Shown here in pieces: positions 51,867 to 60,241 of a DNA stretch of 64,000 nucleotides (its first letter is position 1; each line of letters starts with the position of its first letter). Origin of the DNA: Armatimonadota bacterium (lineage in GTDB: Bacteria; Armatimonadota; HRBIN16); NCBI GenBank assembly GCA_026003175.1, contig BPGT01000006.1, positions 1 through 64,000 of the forward strand, written 5' to 3'. The translations under genes were made by a program, and so were the position numbers. The notes beneath the pieces were generated by a model. That model was not told the origin of the DNA and ran no database searches. It worked only from the letters and a program-made list of their open reading frames with translations.

Positions 51867-52934
51867 GTGAAAGCATTGGTGCTCCATGCGATAGGCGATT
51901 TACGTTACGAGGAGGTACCCCTTCCCGAACCCGGAGCGGATGAGGTGCTGGTGCGTGTAGCGTACTGTGGCGTATGCGGCTCTGACATCCCCCGTATCTT
52001 CTCCAAAGGCACATATCGTTTTCCATTGATATGCGGTCATGAGTTGGCAGGTATCGTAGAACGGTGCGGTGAAGGTGTCACCGGTTTTGCGTCGGGTGAC
52101 AGGGTAGCGGTGTTCCCGCTGATATGGTGTGGACGGTGTGCCGCTTGCGAGCGAGGTCAGTACGCGCAATGCGAGTCGTACGACTACCTTGGCTCGCGGC
52201 GGGACGGGGCGTTCGCCGAGTATGTGGTGGCACCTGCTCGCAACCTGCTGCATCTGCCTGAGGGAGTAAGCCTGCAAGAAGCCGCCATGACCGAACCGGC
52301 GGCGGTGGCGTTACATGCGCTGCGTCGCGCCGGCGGGGGGTGCCAGCCGGGCGAAACGGTGGCGATATTCGGCGCGGGACCGATAGGGCTGATGGTGGCG
52401 CAGTGGGCGCGAGCGATGGGGGCGTCGCAGGTGGCGCTTTTTGACGTTGTGGAGGAGAAGCTCGCTCTGGCGAGGAGACTGGGCTTTGCACACGCTTACC
52501 ATTCCTTACACGATGCACCCGAAAAGGTGGTTGTCTCTTTGACGCAAGGGCAGGGGGCGCATCTGTGTGTGGAAGCGGCGGGCGTGCCGTCCACGCTCCT
52601 GCAGGCTTGTACCTGCGCCAGAAGGGGAGGGCGGGTGGTGATACTGGGCAACCCCTCGGCGGATGTCACCTTCCCTGCCGGTCTGCTCTCGCAGCTGATG
52701 CGGCGCGAGGTGAACCTGTACGGCACGTGGAACTCGCAATACGCGGTGTATAGCGAAGATGATGACTGGCACACCACCCTGCAGGCGATGGCGTCGGGGC
52801 AGTTACACCTGTTGCCTCTCGTTACTCACCGCGTGCCGTTGAGCCGCGCCATCGATACCTTGCACGCCATACGCGATAGAAAGGGTTTCTTTTGTAAAGT
52901 GCTGATACATCCCGACGGACAGGAGGAAGACTGA
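51867..52934 (+). CDS. Zinc-dependent polyol/sugar dehydrogenase (GatD-like)
   Basis: A 355-residue medium-chain dehydrogenase. Catalytic zinc ligands are in CGVCGSDIPR and CGHELAGIVE; the structural zinc site is CGRCAACERGQYAQC. The Rossmann motif is IFGAGPIGLMVAQWARAMGA. The overall pattern is closest to galactitol-1-phosphate or sorbitol dehydrogenases. GTG start directly after the stop of the fusion gene. Its stop overlaps the next dehydrogenase start. Confidence 0.87.
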   Translation: MKALVLHAIGDLRYEEVPLPEPGADEVLVRVAYCGVCGSDIPRIFSKGTYRFPLICGHELAGIVERCGEGVTGFASGDRVAVFPLIWCGRCAACERGQYAQCESYDYLGSRRDGAFAEYVVAPARNLLHLPEGVSLQEAAMTEPAAVALHALRRAGGGCQPGETVAIFGAGPIGLMVAQWARAMGASQVALFDVVEEKLALARRLGFAHAYHSLHDAPEKVVVSLTQGQGAHLCVEAAGVPSTLLQACTCARRGGRVVILGNPSADVTFPAGLLSQLMRREVNLYGTWNSQYAVYSEDDDWHTTLQAMASGQLHLLPLVTHRVPLSRAIDTLHAIRDRKGFFCKVLIHPDGQEED

Positions 52935-53980
52935 TGCTGGCAGCCGTTCTGGAAGAGCTGGACAAACTGGTGCTCAAGGAAGTGCCCGAGCCGGAGATAG
53001 ACGACGATTCCGCGTTGCTGCGGGTGGAGTCGGTGAGCATCTGCGGCTCGGATGTGCGCATCCTGCATCACGGCAACCCGCGTGTGAAGCCTCCAGCGAT
53101 TATCGGGCACGAGACGGCAGGCGTGGTGGTGAAAGTGGGCAAAAATGTCACGCGCGTGAAGGAGGGCGACCGCGTGGCGATTGGCGCGGACGTACCGTGC
53201 GGACAGTGTCGATGGTGTCGTAACGGTTTGGGCAACAACTGCCCGATCAATTACGCGGTAGGCTACCAGATACCCGGCGCGTTCGCGCAGTACATGAAAC
53301 TGCCCAAACTGCTGCTGGACGAGGGACCCGTCACGCCCATCCCCGCCGACATGGACTACGATACCGCCGCGCTGGCGGAACCGCTGGCATGCGCGATCAA
53401 CGGCATGGAGCTGGTGAACATGGGGCTGGGCAAGAGCGTGGTTATTATCGGCTTGGGGCCGATTGGCTGTATGTTGATTGACCTCGCTCGTGTGATGGGC
53501 GCGACCAGAATCATCGCCGTGCAGCGCAGTAAGGCGAGGCTGGATCTGGCTCGTTTCTATGGGGCAGATGTGTACATCAGCGCGGAAGAGGAGGATGTGG
53601 TGGCGCGTTGCCGCGAGGAAACCGGCGGTGAGGGACCGGACATCGTCATTACCGCCAGCGCGTCGGTGGAGGCACATGAGCAGGCGATAGAGATGGTGGC
53701 GCATCGGGGATACGTCAACCTGTTCGGTGGCTTGCCGAAGGGCACTCGTCCGATGAGCGTGTACTCCAACACCATTCATTACAAGGAATGCTTCGTGACA
53801 GGTTCACACGGCTCAGTGCCCAGGCACCACGAGCTGGCAGTGCAGTTATTAGCGCAGGGGAAGGTACGTGTGGCTCCGCTCATCACCCACCGCTTTCCGC
53901 TTTCGCAGATCCACCGCGCCTTCGAAGTGATGCAGAATCGCGAGGGGATGAAGGTGATGCTACATCCACAGGAGGCGTGA
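52934..53980 (+). CDS. Second zinc-dependent dehydrogenase, threonine/sorbitol type
   Basis: A 348-residue medium-chain dehydrogenase. SICGSDVRILHHG and IIGHETAGVV hold the catalytic zinc ligands. CGQCRWCRNGLGNNC is the structural zinc site. VIIGLGPIGCMLIDLARVMG is the Rossmann loop. A one-base overlap (TGATG) with the previous gene shows coupling. With the first dehydrogenase and the isomerase/epimerase, it suggests stepwise oxidation of a polyol to a phosphoketose. Last gene of the RpiR operon. Confidence 0.87.
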   Translation: MLAAVLEELDKLVLKEVPEPEIDDDSALLRVESVSICGSDVRILHHGNPRVKPPAIIGHETAGVVVKVGKNVTRVKEGDRVAIGADVPCGQCRWCRNGLGNNCPINYAVGYQIPGAFAQYMKLPKLLLDEGPVTPIPADMDYDTAALAEPLACAINGMELVNMGLGKSVVIIGLGPIGCMLIDLARVMGATRIIAVQRSKARLDLARFYGADVYISAEEEDVVARCREETGGEGPDIVITASASVEAHEQAIEMVAHRGYVNLFGGLPKGTRPMSVYSNTIHYKECFVTGSHGSVPRHHELAVQLLAQGKVRVAPLITHRFPLSQIHRAFEVMQNREGMKVMLHPQEA

Positions 53981-54065
53981 TGCGGTTCCTCATTTGCCCA
54001 TTGGAGATGATATTCCCCGAGGGCGGCAAGTATGGTATGCTATAGCGGAAGGAGGAAGATGTTCT

Positions 54066-54290
54066 ATGGAGCAAACTCTGGAGGAGCGCATTAGACAACT
54101 ACCTGCCGATCTGCAACAGGAGGTTTCCGATTTCATCGACTTCTTGCTAGAGCGACGGCGACGGCAGAAACACCCTCCTACCTTTTCATGGGCAGGTGCT
54201 TTAAAGGACATGCGTGATCAATATACCTCGGTAGACCTGCAGCACGAGGCTGCAGAGTGGAGAGCGCAAACCGATGAGATTGCTCATTGA
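54066..54290 (+). CDS. DUF2281-type antitoxin
   Basis: A 74-residue protein: LEERIRQLPADLQQEVSDFI then DFLLERRRRQ, matching the DUF2281 pattern found in antitoxins paired with PIN-domain toxins. The ATG at 54066 follows GGAGG. The stop overlaps the start of the PIN gene by 17 bp. The gene is intact. Confidence 0.8.
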   Translation: MEQTLEERIRQLPADLQQEVSDFIDFLLERRRRQKHPPTFSWAGALKDMRDQYTSVDLQHEAAEWRAQTDEIAH

Positions 54291-54576
54291 TACTAATGTG
54301 TTTCTGGAGGTGTTCCTGAATCAGGAGCAAGCTGAAGCCGCTCGCTCTCTTCTGTCTATGGTTGGAGAGCACGATATGTTCCTTGTGCTGAGCCTTCCTG
54401 TTAACGAGGTGGAACGAGTCGCACGAGCCACTGAGCGATTCCGTCTGGATTTTGACGATGCTTACCAGTATGCAGTTGCCGAAGTGCATGACCTGACCAT
54501 TATCAGCTTGGACAGCGACTTCGACAGGACAATACGTGGCAGGATGGTACCTGCGCAATTGCTACAAAGAGGTTGA
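54274..54576 (+). CDS. PIN-domain protein with internal deletion
   Basis: A 100-residue protein with the first catalytic Asp (LLIDTNVFLEVFL) and the later FDDAYQYAVAEVHDLTIISL and DSDFDR acidic residues. About 35 residues normally lying between GEHDMF and VVSL are missing in frame. These hold the central helices and, in relatives, an SIGLILLRR stretch. Usual length is about 130-140. The domain may be non-functional although the frame is open. Coupled with the DUF2281 antitoxin upstream. Confidence 0.75.
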   Translation: MRLLIDTNVFLEVFLNQEQAEAARSLLSMVGEHDMFLVLSLPVNEVERVARATERFRLDFDDAYQYAVAEVHDLTIISLDSDFDRTIRGRMVPAQLLQRG

Positions 54577-54616
54577 CCGTCCACTTACTCCACTCCCTTT
54601 CTGCACAGACAGGAGG

Positions 54617-54645
54617 AAAAGCCCCTCCCCCACAGGGAGAGGGGC
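54617..54645 (-). terminator. Terminator behind the pseudopilin gene
   Basis: GCCCCTC(C)CC at 54621-54630 pairs with GGGAGAGGGGC at 54635-54645. On the minus strand the hairpin is followed by TTTT, 19 bp after the stop at 54664. Its core resembles the stem of the palindromic repeats of arrays A and B. Confidence 0.65.
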
Positions 54646-54663
54646 AAGAGGTTTGCTGCTGTA

Positions 54664-55485
54664 TTACTGCGGAGCCCTGTCCGGCGGCCAGCCGGTAGCG
54701 GGGATAGTCGTCCACTTGCGACCGTAGTTAATCAGCTTGGCATGCCCATCAAAGAAGGTGGCATTATAGCCCTGCGAGTGGTTGAAGATGGTACGCCTGT
54801 TCGGGTCGGAAGCATCTGCGCCATCCCAGCCGAACGCACCGCGCTCAGTGAACAGGATACGCTCCGAGATGTATTCGGATTTTTCATCCGGCGGCATGTC
54901 GTTCAGGTTCTTGTAAGTGCCATCAGGGTACTTCACGCAGGGGAACGGACCGGGATAGCCTGCGCTGCTGCCCGGGCACCAGGTGTTGTACACCCAGTTG
55001 GGGAACCATTGATAGGACTGCATCCCCGTCTGCATGTTCGCCGGGGATGGGTCGCGGTATCTGTCCGAAGGGCAGTACCAGATGCTCTTGTTCTTCTGGT
55101 AGGGACCCAGCTGCACCGTCATCAGCGTGCGGTAGAACTCGCTACCGTAGGCACAGCCTGAATAGTTTGGACCCCCGTCACCCGGGTTGAATCCTGCCCA
55201 CCAGCCGCCGCAGTCTTCCCACCCTTCGTTCCCGTCGAAGTTGTTCACATCTGGGTTAACTTCCCAGTTGCGAGCTCCGGGGTAGGTGCCCATCGGGAAC
55301 TTCTCATCGTAGTCCTGCGAGTACATGCGCACCGATAGACCTATCTGCTTGAAGTTGGAGAGACACGAGGTCTGCCGTGCTTTTTCCCGTGCCTGAGCGA
55401 ACACCGGGAACAGAATAGCCGCCAGTATCGCGATAATCGCGATGACCACCAGCAGCTCGATCAGAGTAAAAGCTTGTCGCTTCAT
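54664..55485 (-). CDS. Type IV-pilin-like secreted protein (DUF1559-type)
   Basis: A 273-residue pseudopilin. A short basic leader KRQA is followed by [20 protein letters not shown] and a long N-terminal helix with conserved Glu5. The C-terminal domain carries [14 protein letters not shown] and the H-x-DG box ([16 protein letters not shown]) typical of DUF1559/DUF1559-like proteins abundant in Planctomycetota and Armatimonadota. It starts at 55485 behind AAAGGAGGG. Probably exported by a type II-like system. This is the main taxonomic hint in the window. Confidence 0.9.
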   Translation of the reverse strand: MKRQAFTLIELLVVIAIIAILAAILFPVFAQAREKARQTSCLSNFKQIGLSVRMYSQDYDEKFPMGTYPGARNWEVNPDVNNFDGNEGWEDCGGWWAGFNPGDGGPNYSGCAYGSEFYRTLMTVQLGPYQKNKSIWYCPSDRYRDPSPANMQTGMQSYQWFPNWVYNTWCPGSSAGYPGPFPCVKYPDGTYKNLNDMPPDEKSEYISERILFTERGAFGWDGADASDPNRRTIFNHSQGYNATFFDGHAKLINYGRKWTTIPATGWPPDRAPQ

Positions 55486-55530
55486 GATGTGAACCCTCCT
55501 TTGTGATGTGTTTTTTTGTTTTTTGGGTGT

Positions 55531-55773
55531 TTAGCGTCCAGCGGGAGCTGGAGCAGGCATTGCTGGCGTGCCACCAGCAGGAGCACCACCGGGGGTCATT
55601 CCTCCCATCCTGCGCTGGAACTCTGCCTGTACATCTGGCGGCATAGGCGGTGGCGTTGCTCCCTTGCCGCCTGCCGTACGTCCCTCGGTCATCCACCAAT
55701 AGACGCCTCCGATAACCAACAGTACAACAACGATGACCACGACCGCGAGTGCAGGGGACACTTCACGCTTCAT
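55531..55773 (-). CDS. Small membrane protein with proline/glycine tail, 80 aa
   Basis: MKREVSPALAVVVIVVVLLV then IGGVYWWM is a single hydrophobic helix. It is followed by a Gly/Pro/Met-rich tail ending PAPAPAGR. The start at 55773 follows GGGAGG and lies inside the end of the GntR gene (11-bp overlap). It precedes the pseudopilin gene and may help in its export, which is inference. Confidence 0.65.
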   Translation of the reverse strand: MKREVSPALAVVVIVVVLLVIGGVYWWMTEGRTAGGKGATPPPMPPDVQAEFQRRMGGMTPGGAPAGGTPAMPAPAPAGR

Positions 55774-56902
55774 ACTCCGAACCTCCCTCCTTGGGATGAA
55801 TTCGCCGCAGCGTGCGCGGCTCACGCCACAAAACGGGTACCGACAGGATATACGTGCGCGGTGTGGATTGCCTGCCGCTCAGCCATTCGTCCAGCACCTC
55901 CACTGCGATTTCGCCCAGGCGGGCGAAGTCGGGTTGCGAGGTCGGAAAAGCGGGCTGGAAGAAGTGAGTGGTCTCCAGGTCGTCGAAACCGACCACACGT
56001 ATCTCCTCCGGCACGGCGACACCCAGCTTCTGCAGTGCGCGGATAATGGAAACGGCGGTGTGGTCTTCCCAGGCGATGAGAGCGTCCGGCACAGGAGAAA
56101 GCTGCAGCAGTTGATGGGCGACCTCCTCGCCGTCGATGTCCTCTTCCCGCCGTTCCAGTGGCGTCCACTGCAGATAGCTTTGCGGGACGGGCACGCCGGC
56201 ATCTTGCATCGCTGTCAGCCAGCCTTCACGCCGTTCGTGAATGGAACGGTGCAGACAGTCCGGGTTCAACGGCAGGAAAGCGATACGCCGGTGTCCGTGT
56301 GCCAGCAGAGCCTGCGTCATCTCGTAGCCCAGCCGAAAGTTGTCAAACAACACCATGGGGCGTTCCCACACCTCGTAGCCGATGTCAAAGATGACAATCG
56401 GCACGTCACGCCAGCGGTGGCGCAGGTAATCGGTGGGTAACTGGTGCCGCCAGCGTGTCACCGGATAGAGGACGATGCCCTGTGCTCCCGCCTGCAGGTG
56501 TTGTTCCACCAGCTCTTCCTCGTGCCGGACATCGTCCTCGGAGCTTGCCATCAGCAGCTGGTAGCCTCGCTGACGTGCGCGGCGTTCGATGCCGTAGTAT
56601 GCCCGCAGCACCAGTGAGGCGTGGGCGCGTGGCGCGATGAAGCTCAGCAGACGTGTGCGCGTGCTTGCCAGAGGCACCGAGCGCAAGTAGATTCCACTGC
56701 CCTGCCGCGATTCAATCAGCCCCTCCGCTGCCAGTAGCGTCAGTGCCTTCGCCACCGTAGGGCGACTGACCCCCAGCATCTTGCGCAGCTGGTGCTGTGT
56801 AGGCAGCTTATCACCCGGGCGCACGTCGGGACGGCTAATCCACTCCGCCTTGATGCGCTCCGCCAGCAGCACGTATGTCGGCAACCGTTTGGACGCACTC
56901 AT
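55763..56902 (-). CDS. GntR-type regulator with LacI-like ligand domain
   Basis: A 379-residue regulator. Residues 1-75 form a GntR winged helix (LAERIKAEWISRPDVRPGDK, HQLRKMLGVSRPTVAKALTL). The remainder is a periplasmic-binding-type sugar domain (LLSFIAPRAHASLVLRAYYG, VVGFDDLETTHFF), the AraR layout. The start at 56902 is close to the -10 box and lacks a ribosome site in the short leader. A dyad overlaps the promoter, consistent with self-repression. It probably controls sugar or envelope genes nearby. Confidence 0.9.
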   Translation of the reverse strand: MSASKRLPTYVLLAERIKAEWISRPDVRPGDKLPTQHQLRKMLGVSRPTVAKALTLLAAEGLIESRQGSGIYLRSVPLASTRTRLLSFIAPRAHASLVLRAYYGIERRARQRGYQLLMASSEDDVRHEEELVEQHLQAGAQGIVLYPVTRWRHQLPTDYLRHRWRDVPIVIFDIGYEVWERPMVLFDNFRLGYEMTQALLAHGHRRIAFLPLNPDCLHRSIHERREGWLTAMQDAGVPVPQSYLQWTPLERREEDIDGEEVAHQLLQLSPVPDALIAWEDHTAVSIIRALQKLGVAVPEEIRVVGFDDLETTHFFQPAFPTSQPDFARLGEIAVEVLDEWLSGRQSTPRTYILSVPVLWREPRTLRRIHPKEGGSEYEA

Positions 56903-56911
56903 AGTGTTTTC

Positions 56912-56948
56912 ATTATAGAACCTCCTTCCAAATTTGTCAAGCAAATTT
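56912..56948 (-). promoter_or_regulatory. Perfect consensus promoter with dyad operator for the GntR gene
   Basis: Minus-strand TTGACA (56940-56935) and TATAAT (56917-56912) are exactly 17 bp apart. The ATG at 56902 lies 9 bp past the -10 box, so the transcript is probably leaderless. AAATTTG (56930-56936) and CAAATTT (56942-56948) form a perfect 7-bp inverted repeat over the -35 box, a likely operator. Confidence 0.85.
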
Positions 56949-56983
56949 TGAGGTTGATAATCTGATTTTTTGAAGAAGCCCCC

Positions 56984-57012
56984 TTGACGAACTCGCCATC
57001 TTGTGGTAGATT
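56984..57012 (+). promoter_or_regulatory. Promoter of tRNA-Thr
   Basis: TTGACG (56984-56989) and TAGATT (57007-57012) with a 17-bp spacer, ending 9 bp before the tRNA. Divergent from the GntR promoter on the other strand. Confidence 0.75.
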
Positions 57013-57021
57013 CCCTAGCGA

Positions 57022-57097
57022 GCCGACGTAGCTCAACAGGCAGAGCAGCGGTCTTGTAAACCGCAGGTTAGGGGTTCGAGTCCCCTCGTCGGCTCCA
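57022..57097 (+). tRNA. tRNA-Thr (UGU)
   Basis: Acceptor GCCGACG pairs with CGTCGGC. Anticodon stem GCGGT/ACCGC encloses CTTGTAA with anticodon TGT. T-arm GGGG-TTCGAGT-CCCC. Discriminator T and encoded CCA complete it. Confidence 0.95.
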
Positions 57098-57233
57098 GCA
57101 CACTGCAACTTGTAGTAACCCCCAACACGGCGACGGATGCCTGCTGCCAGGATTGGATGATATTGTGAGAGCAGAGCAGTTGCCTTAAAGAGTGTGGGGA
57201 CGTCCTGCTTTCGGCACATTTCTGTGGTGAGAT

Positions 57234-57262
57234 TTGACATCTTCTGCCCTCCGTGCTAAGAT
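57234..57262 (+). promoter_or_regulatory. Promoter of the Ser/Thr kinase gene
   Basis: TTGACA (57234-57239) and TAAGAT (57257-57262) with a 17-bp spacer, about 98 bp before the GTG start at 57360. The rest of the gap from 57098 holds no recognisable gene. Confidence 0.75.
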
Positions 57263-57359
57263 AAGGGTGTCTGCTTGCTGGCGTACGGCAGATGGAGCAA
57301 CTAAGGACGCAACCAAACCCAATCCCCTGGCTCCGGTGGAGCGATAGAAGGAGCATGCA

Positions 57360-59114
57360 GTGACAACAGGCACCCTTGTGGGCAAGTATCGCATCCTTCG
57401 CGAAATCGGCGGGGGCGGGATGGCACGGGTGTTTGAAGCGGAGGACCAGAGCATCGGCAGGAAGGTGGCGCTAAAGGTGCTTGTGGTGCCCCCTGCTGTG
57501 TCCGAATCCGAGAAGTCCCTCCTCATCGAGCGATTCCAGCAAGAAGCACGCTCCGCAGGTACGCTCTCCCATTCTAACGTGGTCACCCTGTACGAGATAG
57601 GAGAGGCAGCCGAGGTGCACTACATCGCCATGGAACTGCTAACCGGTAAGACCGTGCGCCAGCTGCTGCATGAGAAGGGTAAGATACCTGTGGACCAGGC
57701 GCTGAACATTCTCTTGCAGGTGGCTCGCGCTCTGGATTACGCGCACAAGCAGGGTGTGGTTCATCGCGACGTGAAGCCGGACAACATTGTGGTTACCGAG
57801 GAGGGGCTGGTCAAGCTCACCGACTTCGGCATCGCCCGGGCGGCGAACGACCTGCTGCGCACACAGAGGGGAATGCTTATGGGATCGCCAGCATACATGT
57901 CGCCGGAGCAGATACTTGGCGAGACGGTAGACCATCGTACCGACATCTTCTCGCTAGGAGTCACTGCTTACGAGATGCTTACCGGACGCAAACCGTTTGA
58001 CGCTCCTGCTGTTACCGCGGTGATGCATCGCATCGTGTACGACGAGCCGGACCCTGCACCTGAGTTGCCCTCCATCGCCCAGCTTGTCCTGCGCCAGGCT
58101 CTGGCAAAGAAACCTGACGAACGACCGCCGTCTGCAGTAGCGATGATAGAGGAACTCACCTCGGCATACTACGGCGCAGCGATAGTATCGCCAGAAGCGC
58201 GATTGACAGCACCATCCCCTTCCCCGTATCGCGACAAGGAGAGATTACCTATGAGCCAGCTTGCATCCTCATCCCGTTCCAATCGCTCTCTGTGGTGGAT
58301 TGGAGCCGTCGTTCTGGTATTAGCTGTTGCAGCGGTGTTGGTGTGGCGAACGATGTCCTCCAGCGGTGAACAGTTCGGTGTGCGCATCGTCGATGTCGGC
58401 GAAGCTCCCGCCGCAACACCTACCGTCGCTACCAACTTTGTACTGAACGATTTCGAGTTGACGCCGGGTTCATGGCAGGCGGAAAGCGAGGGGCTGAAAC
58501 TGGAGAGAGTTCGTGGCGGTGCGAGCCAGGCGGCGTACTGGTTGAAAGTCAGCGGGGTTCAGCTGGCGCCGGGTGGGCACGCGGCTGTCTTCTGCCTGCC
58601 TGAGACGCGCAATTGGTCGCGATTTGGCGGTATCATCTCGCTGGATGTGCTGGTGCCCGGAACTGCCCCACCCGACCTGCGCGCAACGATAGAGGTGGAG
58701 GACTCCACCGGCGGCTTGCAGGCAATGCCAGGCGAGGGAGTGGTCCTTACGCCCGGTAGATGGGCAGCTCTCACGTGGAACGCAGGCTCCGCGGCGCGCG
58801 ATGTGGCACGATTGCGGGTCAAACTGGTATGCGGACAGACGCCATACCGGGGCTACTTCGGCATCGATCACGTGCGAGCACAGGGAGCCTCGACGAGCCC
58901 TGCTACGCTGCGCTACAAGGTGCGCGTCGGACCCTTTACCGATACTGCCTCGCTGGAGCGGGAAACCGCACGCCTGAAATCGCTGGGCAAATCGCCGTTC
59001 CCGGTGCGCGAGGGTGACAAGCGGTATCTGCAGGTAGGAGCCTTCACCACGCTGGATTCCGCCCGGCGCGAGCTGGACGCTCTGGTAGCGCAGGGATATA
59101 GGGAGATTCGCTAG
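57360..59114 (+). CDS. Membrane Ser/Thr protein kinase with C-terminal SPOR-like domain
   Basis: A 584-residue PknB-type kinase. Gly-rich loop IGGGGMARVFEA (17-28), Lys39 in VALKVLV, HRDVKPDN (about 138), DFG (about 158), and SPAYMSPEQI for the activation loop. One membrane helix lies near 310-332 (WWIGAVVLVLAVAAVLVW). The outer part has a beta domain (340-510) and a SPOR-like tail (VRVGPFTDTASLERETARLK, YLQVGAFTTLDSARRELDAL) that could bind peptidoglycan glycans. It may sense wall state. GTG start behind AAGGAG. Confidence 0.9.
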   Translation: MTTGTLVGKYRILREIGGGGMARVFEAEDQSIGRKVALKVLVVPPAVSESEKSLLIERFQQEARSAGTLSHSNVVTLYEIGEAAEVHYIAMELLTGKTVRQLLHEKGKIPVDQALNILLQVARALDYAHKQGVVHRDVKPDNIVVTEEGLVKLTDFGIARAANDLLRTQRGMLMGSPAYMSPEQILGETVDHRTDIFSLGVTAYEMLTGRKPFDAPAVTAVMHRIVYDEPDPAPELPSIAQLVLRQALAKKPDERPPSAVAMIEELTSAYYGAAIVSPEARLTAPSPSPYRDKERLPMSQLASSSRSNRSLWWIGAVVLVLAVAAVLVWRTMSSSGEQFGVRIVDVGEAPAATPTVATNFVLNDFELTPGSWQAESEGLKLERVRGGASQAAYWLKVSGVQLAPGGHAAVFCLPETRNWSRFGGIISLDVLVPGTAPPDLRATIEVEDSTGGLQAMPGEGVVLTPGRWAALTWNAGSAARDVARLRVKLVCGQTPYRGYFGIDHVRAQGASTSPATLRYKVRVGPFTDTASLERETARLKSLGKSPFPVREGDKRYLQVGAFTTLDSARRELDALVAQGYREIR

Positions 59115-59353
59115 TAGTTTGTCAATCGTCAATCTTGTCAATGCCGATAGATCAGCAGGAGCCTCGCTCTACACATGGGATAGTACAAATCACGCTTGAC
59201 AGACTACTAGCAGAACAATTGCGGGCAACGAGACCGACAAATTTGTTCTTCGCACTTGTCAAATTTGAAACATCAGAGGATAGGGGGTATCTAAATAGAT
59301 GGAAAAATTACGAGACCTCATGTCTACTGTCGAGCAGGGAGAAGGTGGCGATA
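59115..59353. promoter_or_regulatory. Regulatory gap upstream of the anti-sigma gene
   Basis: There is no gene here, though a frame stays open to 59135. Two perfect palindromes, ACAAATTTGT (59237-59246) and TCAAATTTGA (59259-59268), share a CAAATTTG core and have centres exactly 22 bp apart. A GAAAC followed after 18 bp by TCTAAA resembles an ECF-sigma promoter. The CAAATTTG half-sites also occur in the GntR operator. Confidence 0.5.
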
Positions 59354-60241
59354 ATGAAAGTATGCGTAGAGTGGTGGACAGCGCTATCGGCATATGTGGA
59401 CGATTCTTTACCGCCAGATGAGCGCGAGCGCGTAGAGAGCCATCTCGATGGGTGTGCATCCTGTCAGCAAACGCTGATAGAACTACAGTCGTTACGTCAG
59501 AGTGTGAAGCTCCTGCCTCATTACGACCCGCCTCCAATGTTGAAGGCGCGGATACTGTCTGCAACCGTAGACCAGCCCACCTGGGGCGAGAAGATCATAA
59601 TGAACTGGAGGAAGGTGGTCTGGCGTGCGTCGCTGGCAGCGGCGACGGCGATGCTGGTGTTGCTCGCCTGGCAATTTACCCCCAGGCAGGTGCCGCAAGC
59701 GGTAAATACCTTCGTCTCCAGCATTAGGGAGGAGCAGATTACTGCCAAACCACGACAGGTAAGGAAGTCTCAACCTCCTCCCGCGATGAACGCCGTCGTG
59801 GCATCCAGCAAAACTCCTCAGACAGCACAACGTCGGACAACGCAACGCTACCGTGCCCCTGACGTATCCAACCGCCCTGCGATCGCCAAGAAGGAAGCGA
59901 AGTGGACTACCGTGGCACGGACCCCGATTGTTCCAGAGCTTGCTCCTGCCGATGCGCTGCAGGGCGAACCGGTGATTGAAGAAGACGTGCCCCGCATCGA
60001 CGTCACCAGCCCGCCCGCAGGCACCGATGAGCAGGTTGCTACTGAACCCGGCGAGGGAGAAAGCAAGACCGTCGCCAAGCGCTTCACCATTCCCGCCGAG
60101 GTGTTGAATCATGGCACCAGTGGACTGGAGGCTCTGCGCGAGCAGATTCGCATCCACAATCAGGAACAATGGAGTGGACAGATAAAGCGCAAGCTGCAGC
60201 GTAAACAGGTGGATGTAGACGTTATCACCGTGCGATTCTGA
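59354..60241 (+). CDS. Membrane anti-sigma factor with zinc-finger (ZAS) domain
   Basis: A 295-residue protein starting MKVCVEWWTALSAYVDDSLP at 59354. The ZAS motif HxxxCxxC is His30-Cys34-Cys37 (ESHLDGCASC). One membrane helix lies near 90-110 (ASLAAATAMLVLLAWQF), followed by a long Pro/Thr-rich outer domain. Such proteins hold ECF sigma factors at the membrane; no sigma gene is adjacent. Its stop overlaps by one base the start of the giant surface protein. The upstream open frame to 59135 is not used because it lacks a ribosome site. Confidence 0.8.
   Translation: MKVCVEWWTALSAYVDDSLPPDERERVESHLDGCASCQQTLIELQSLRQSVKLLPHYDPPPMLKARILSATVDQPTWGEKIIMNWRKVVWRASLAAATAMLVLLAWQFTPRQVPQAVNTFVSSIREEQITAKPRQVRKSQPPPAMNAVVASSKTPQTAQRRTTQRYRAPDVSNRPAIAKKEAKWTTVARTPIVPELAPADALQGEPVIEEDVPRIDVTSPPAGTDEQVATEPGEGESKTVAKRFTIPAEVLNHGTSGLEALREQIRIHNQEQWSGQIKRKLQRKQVDVDVITVRF

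Noticed and set aside
59135-59353. N-terminal extension of the anti-sigma protein
   Set aside because: The frame is open but has no ribosome site, contains the palindromic sites and would put 73 unlike residues before a complete zinc-finger start.
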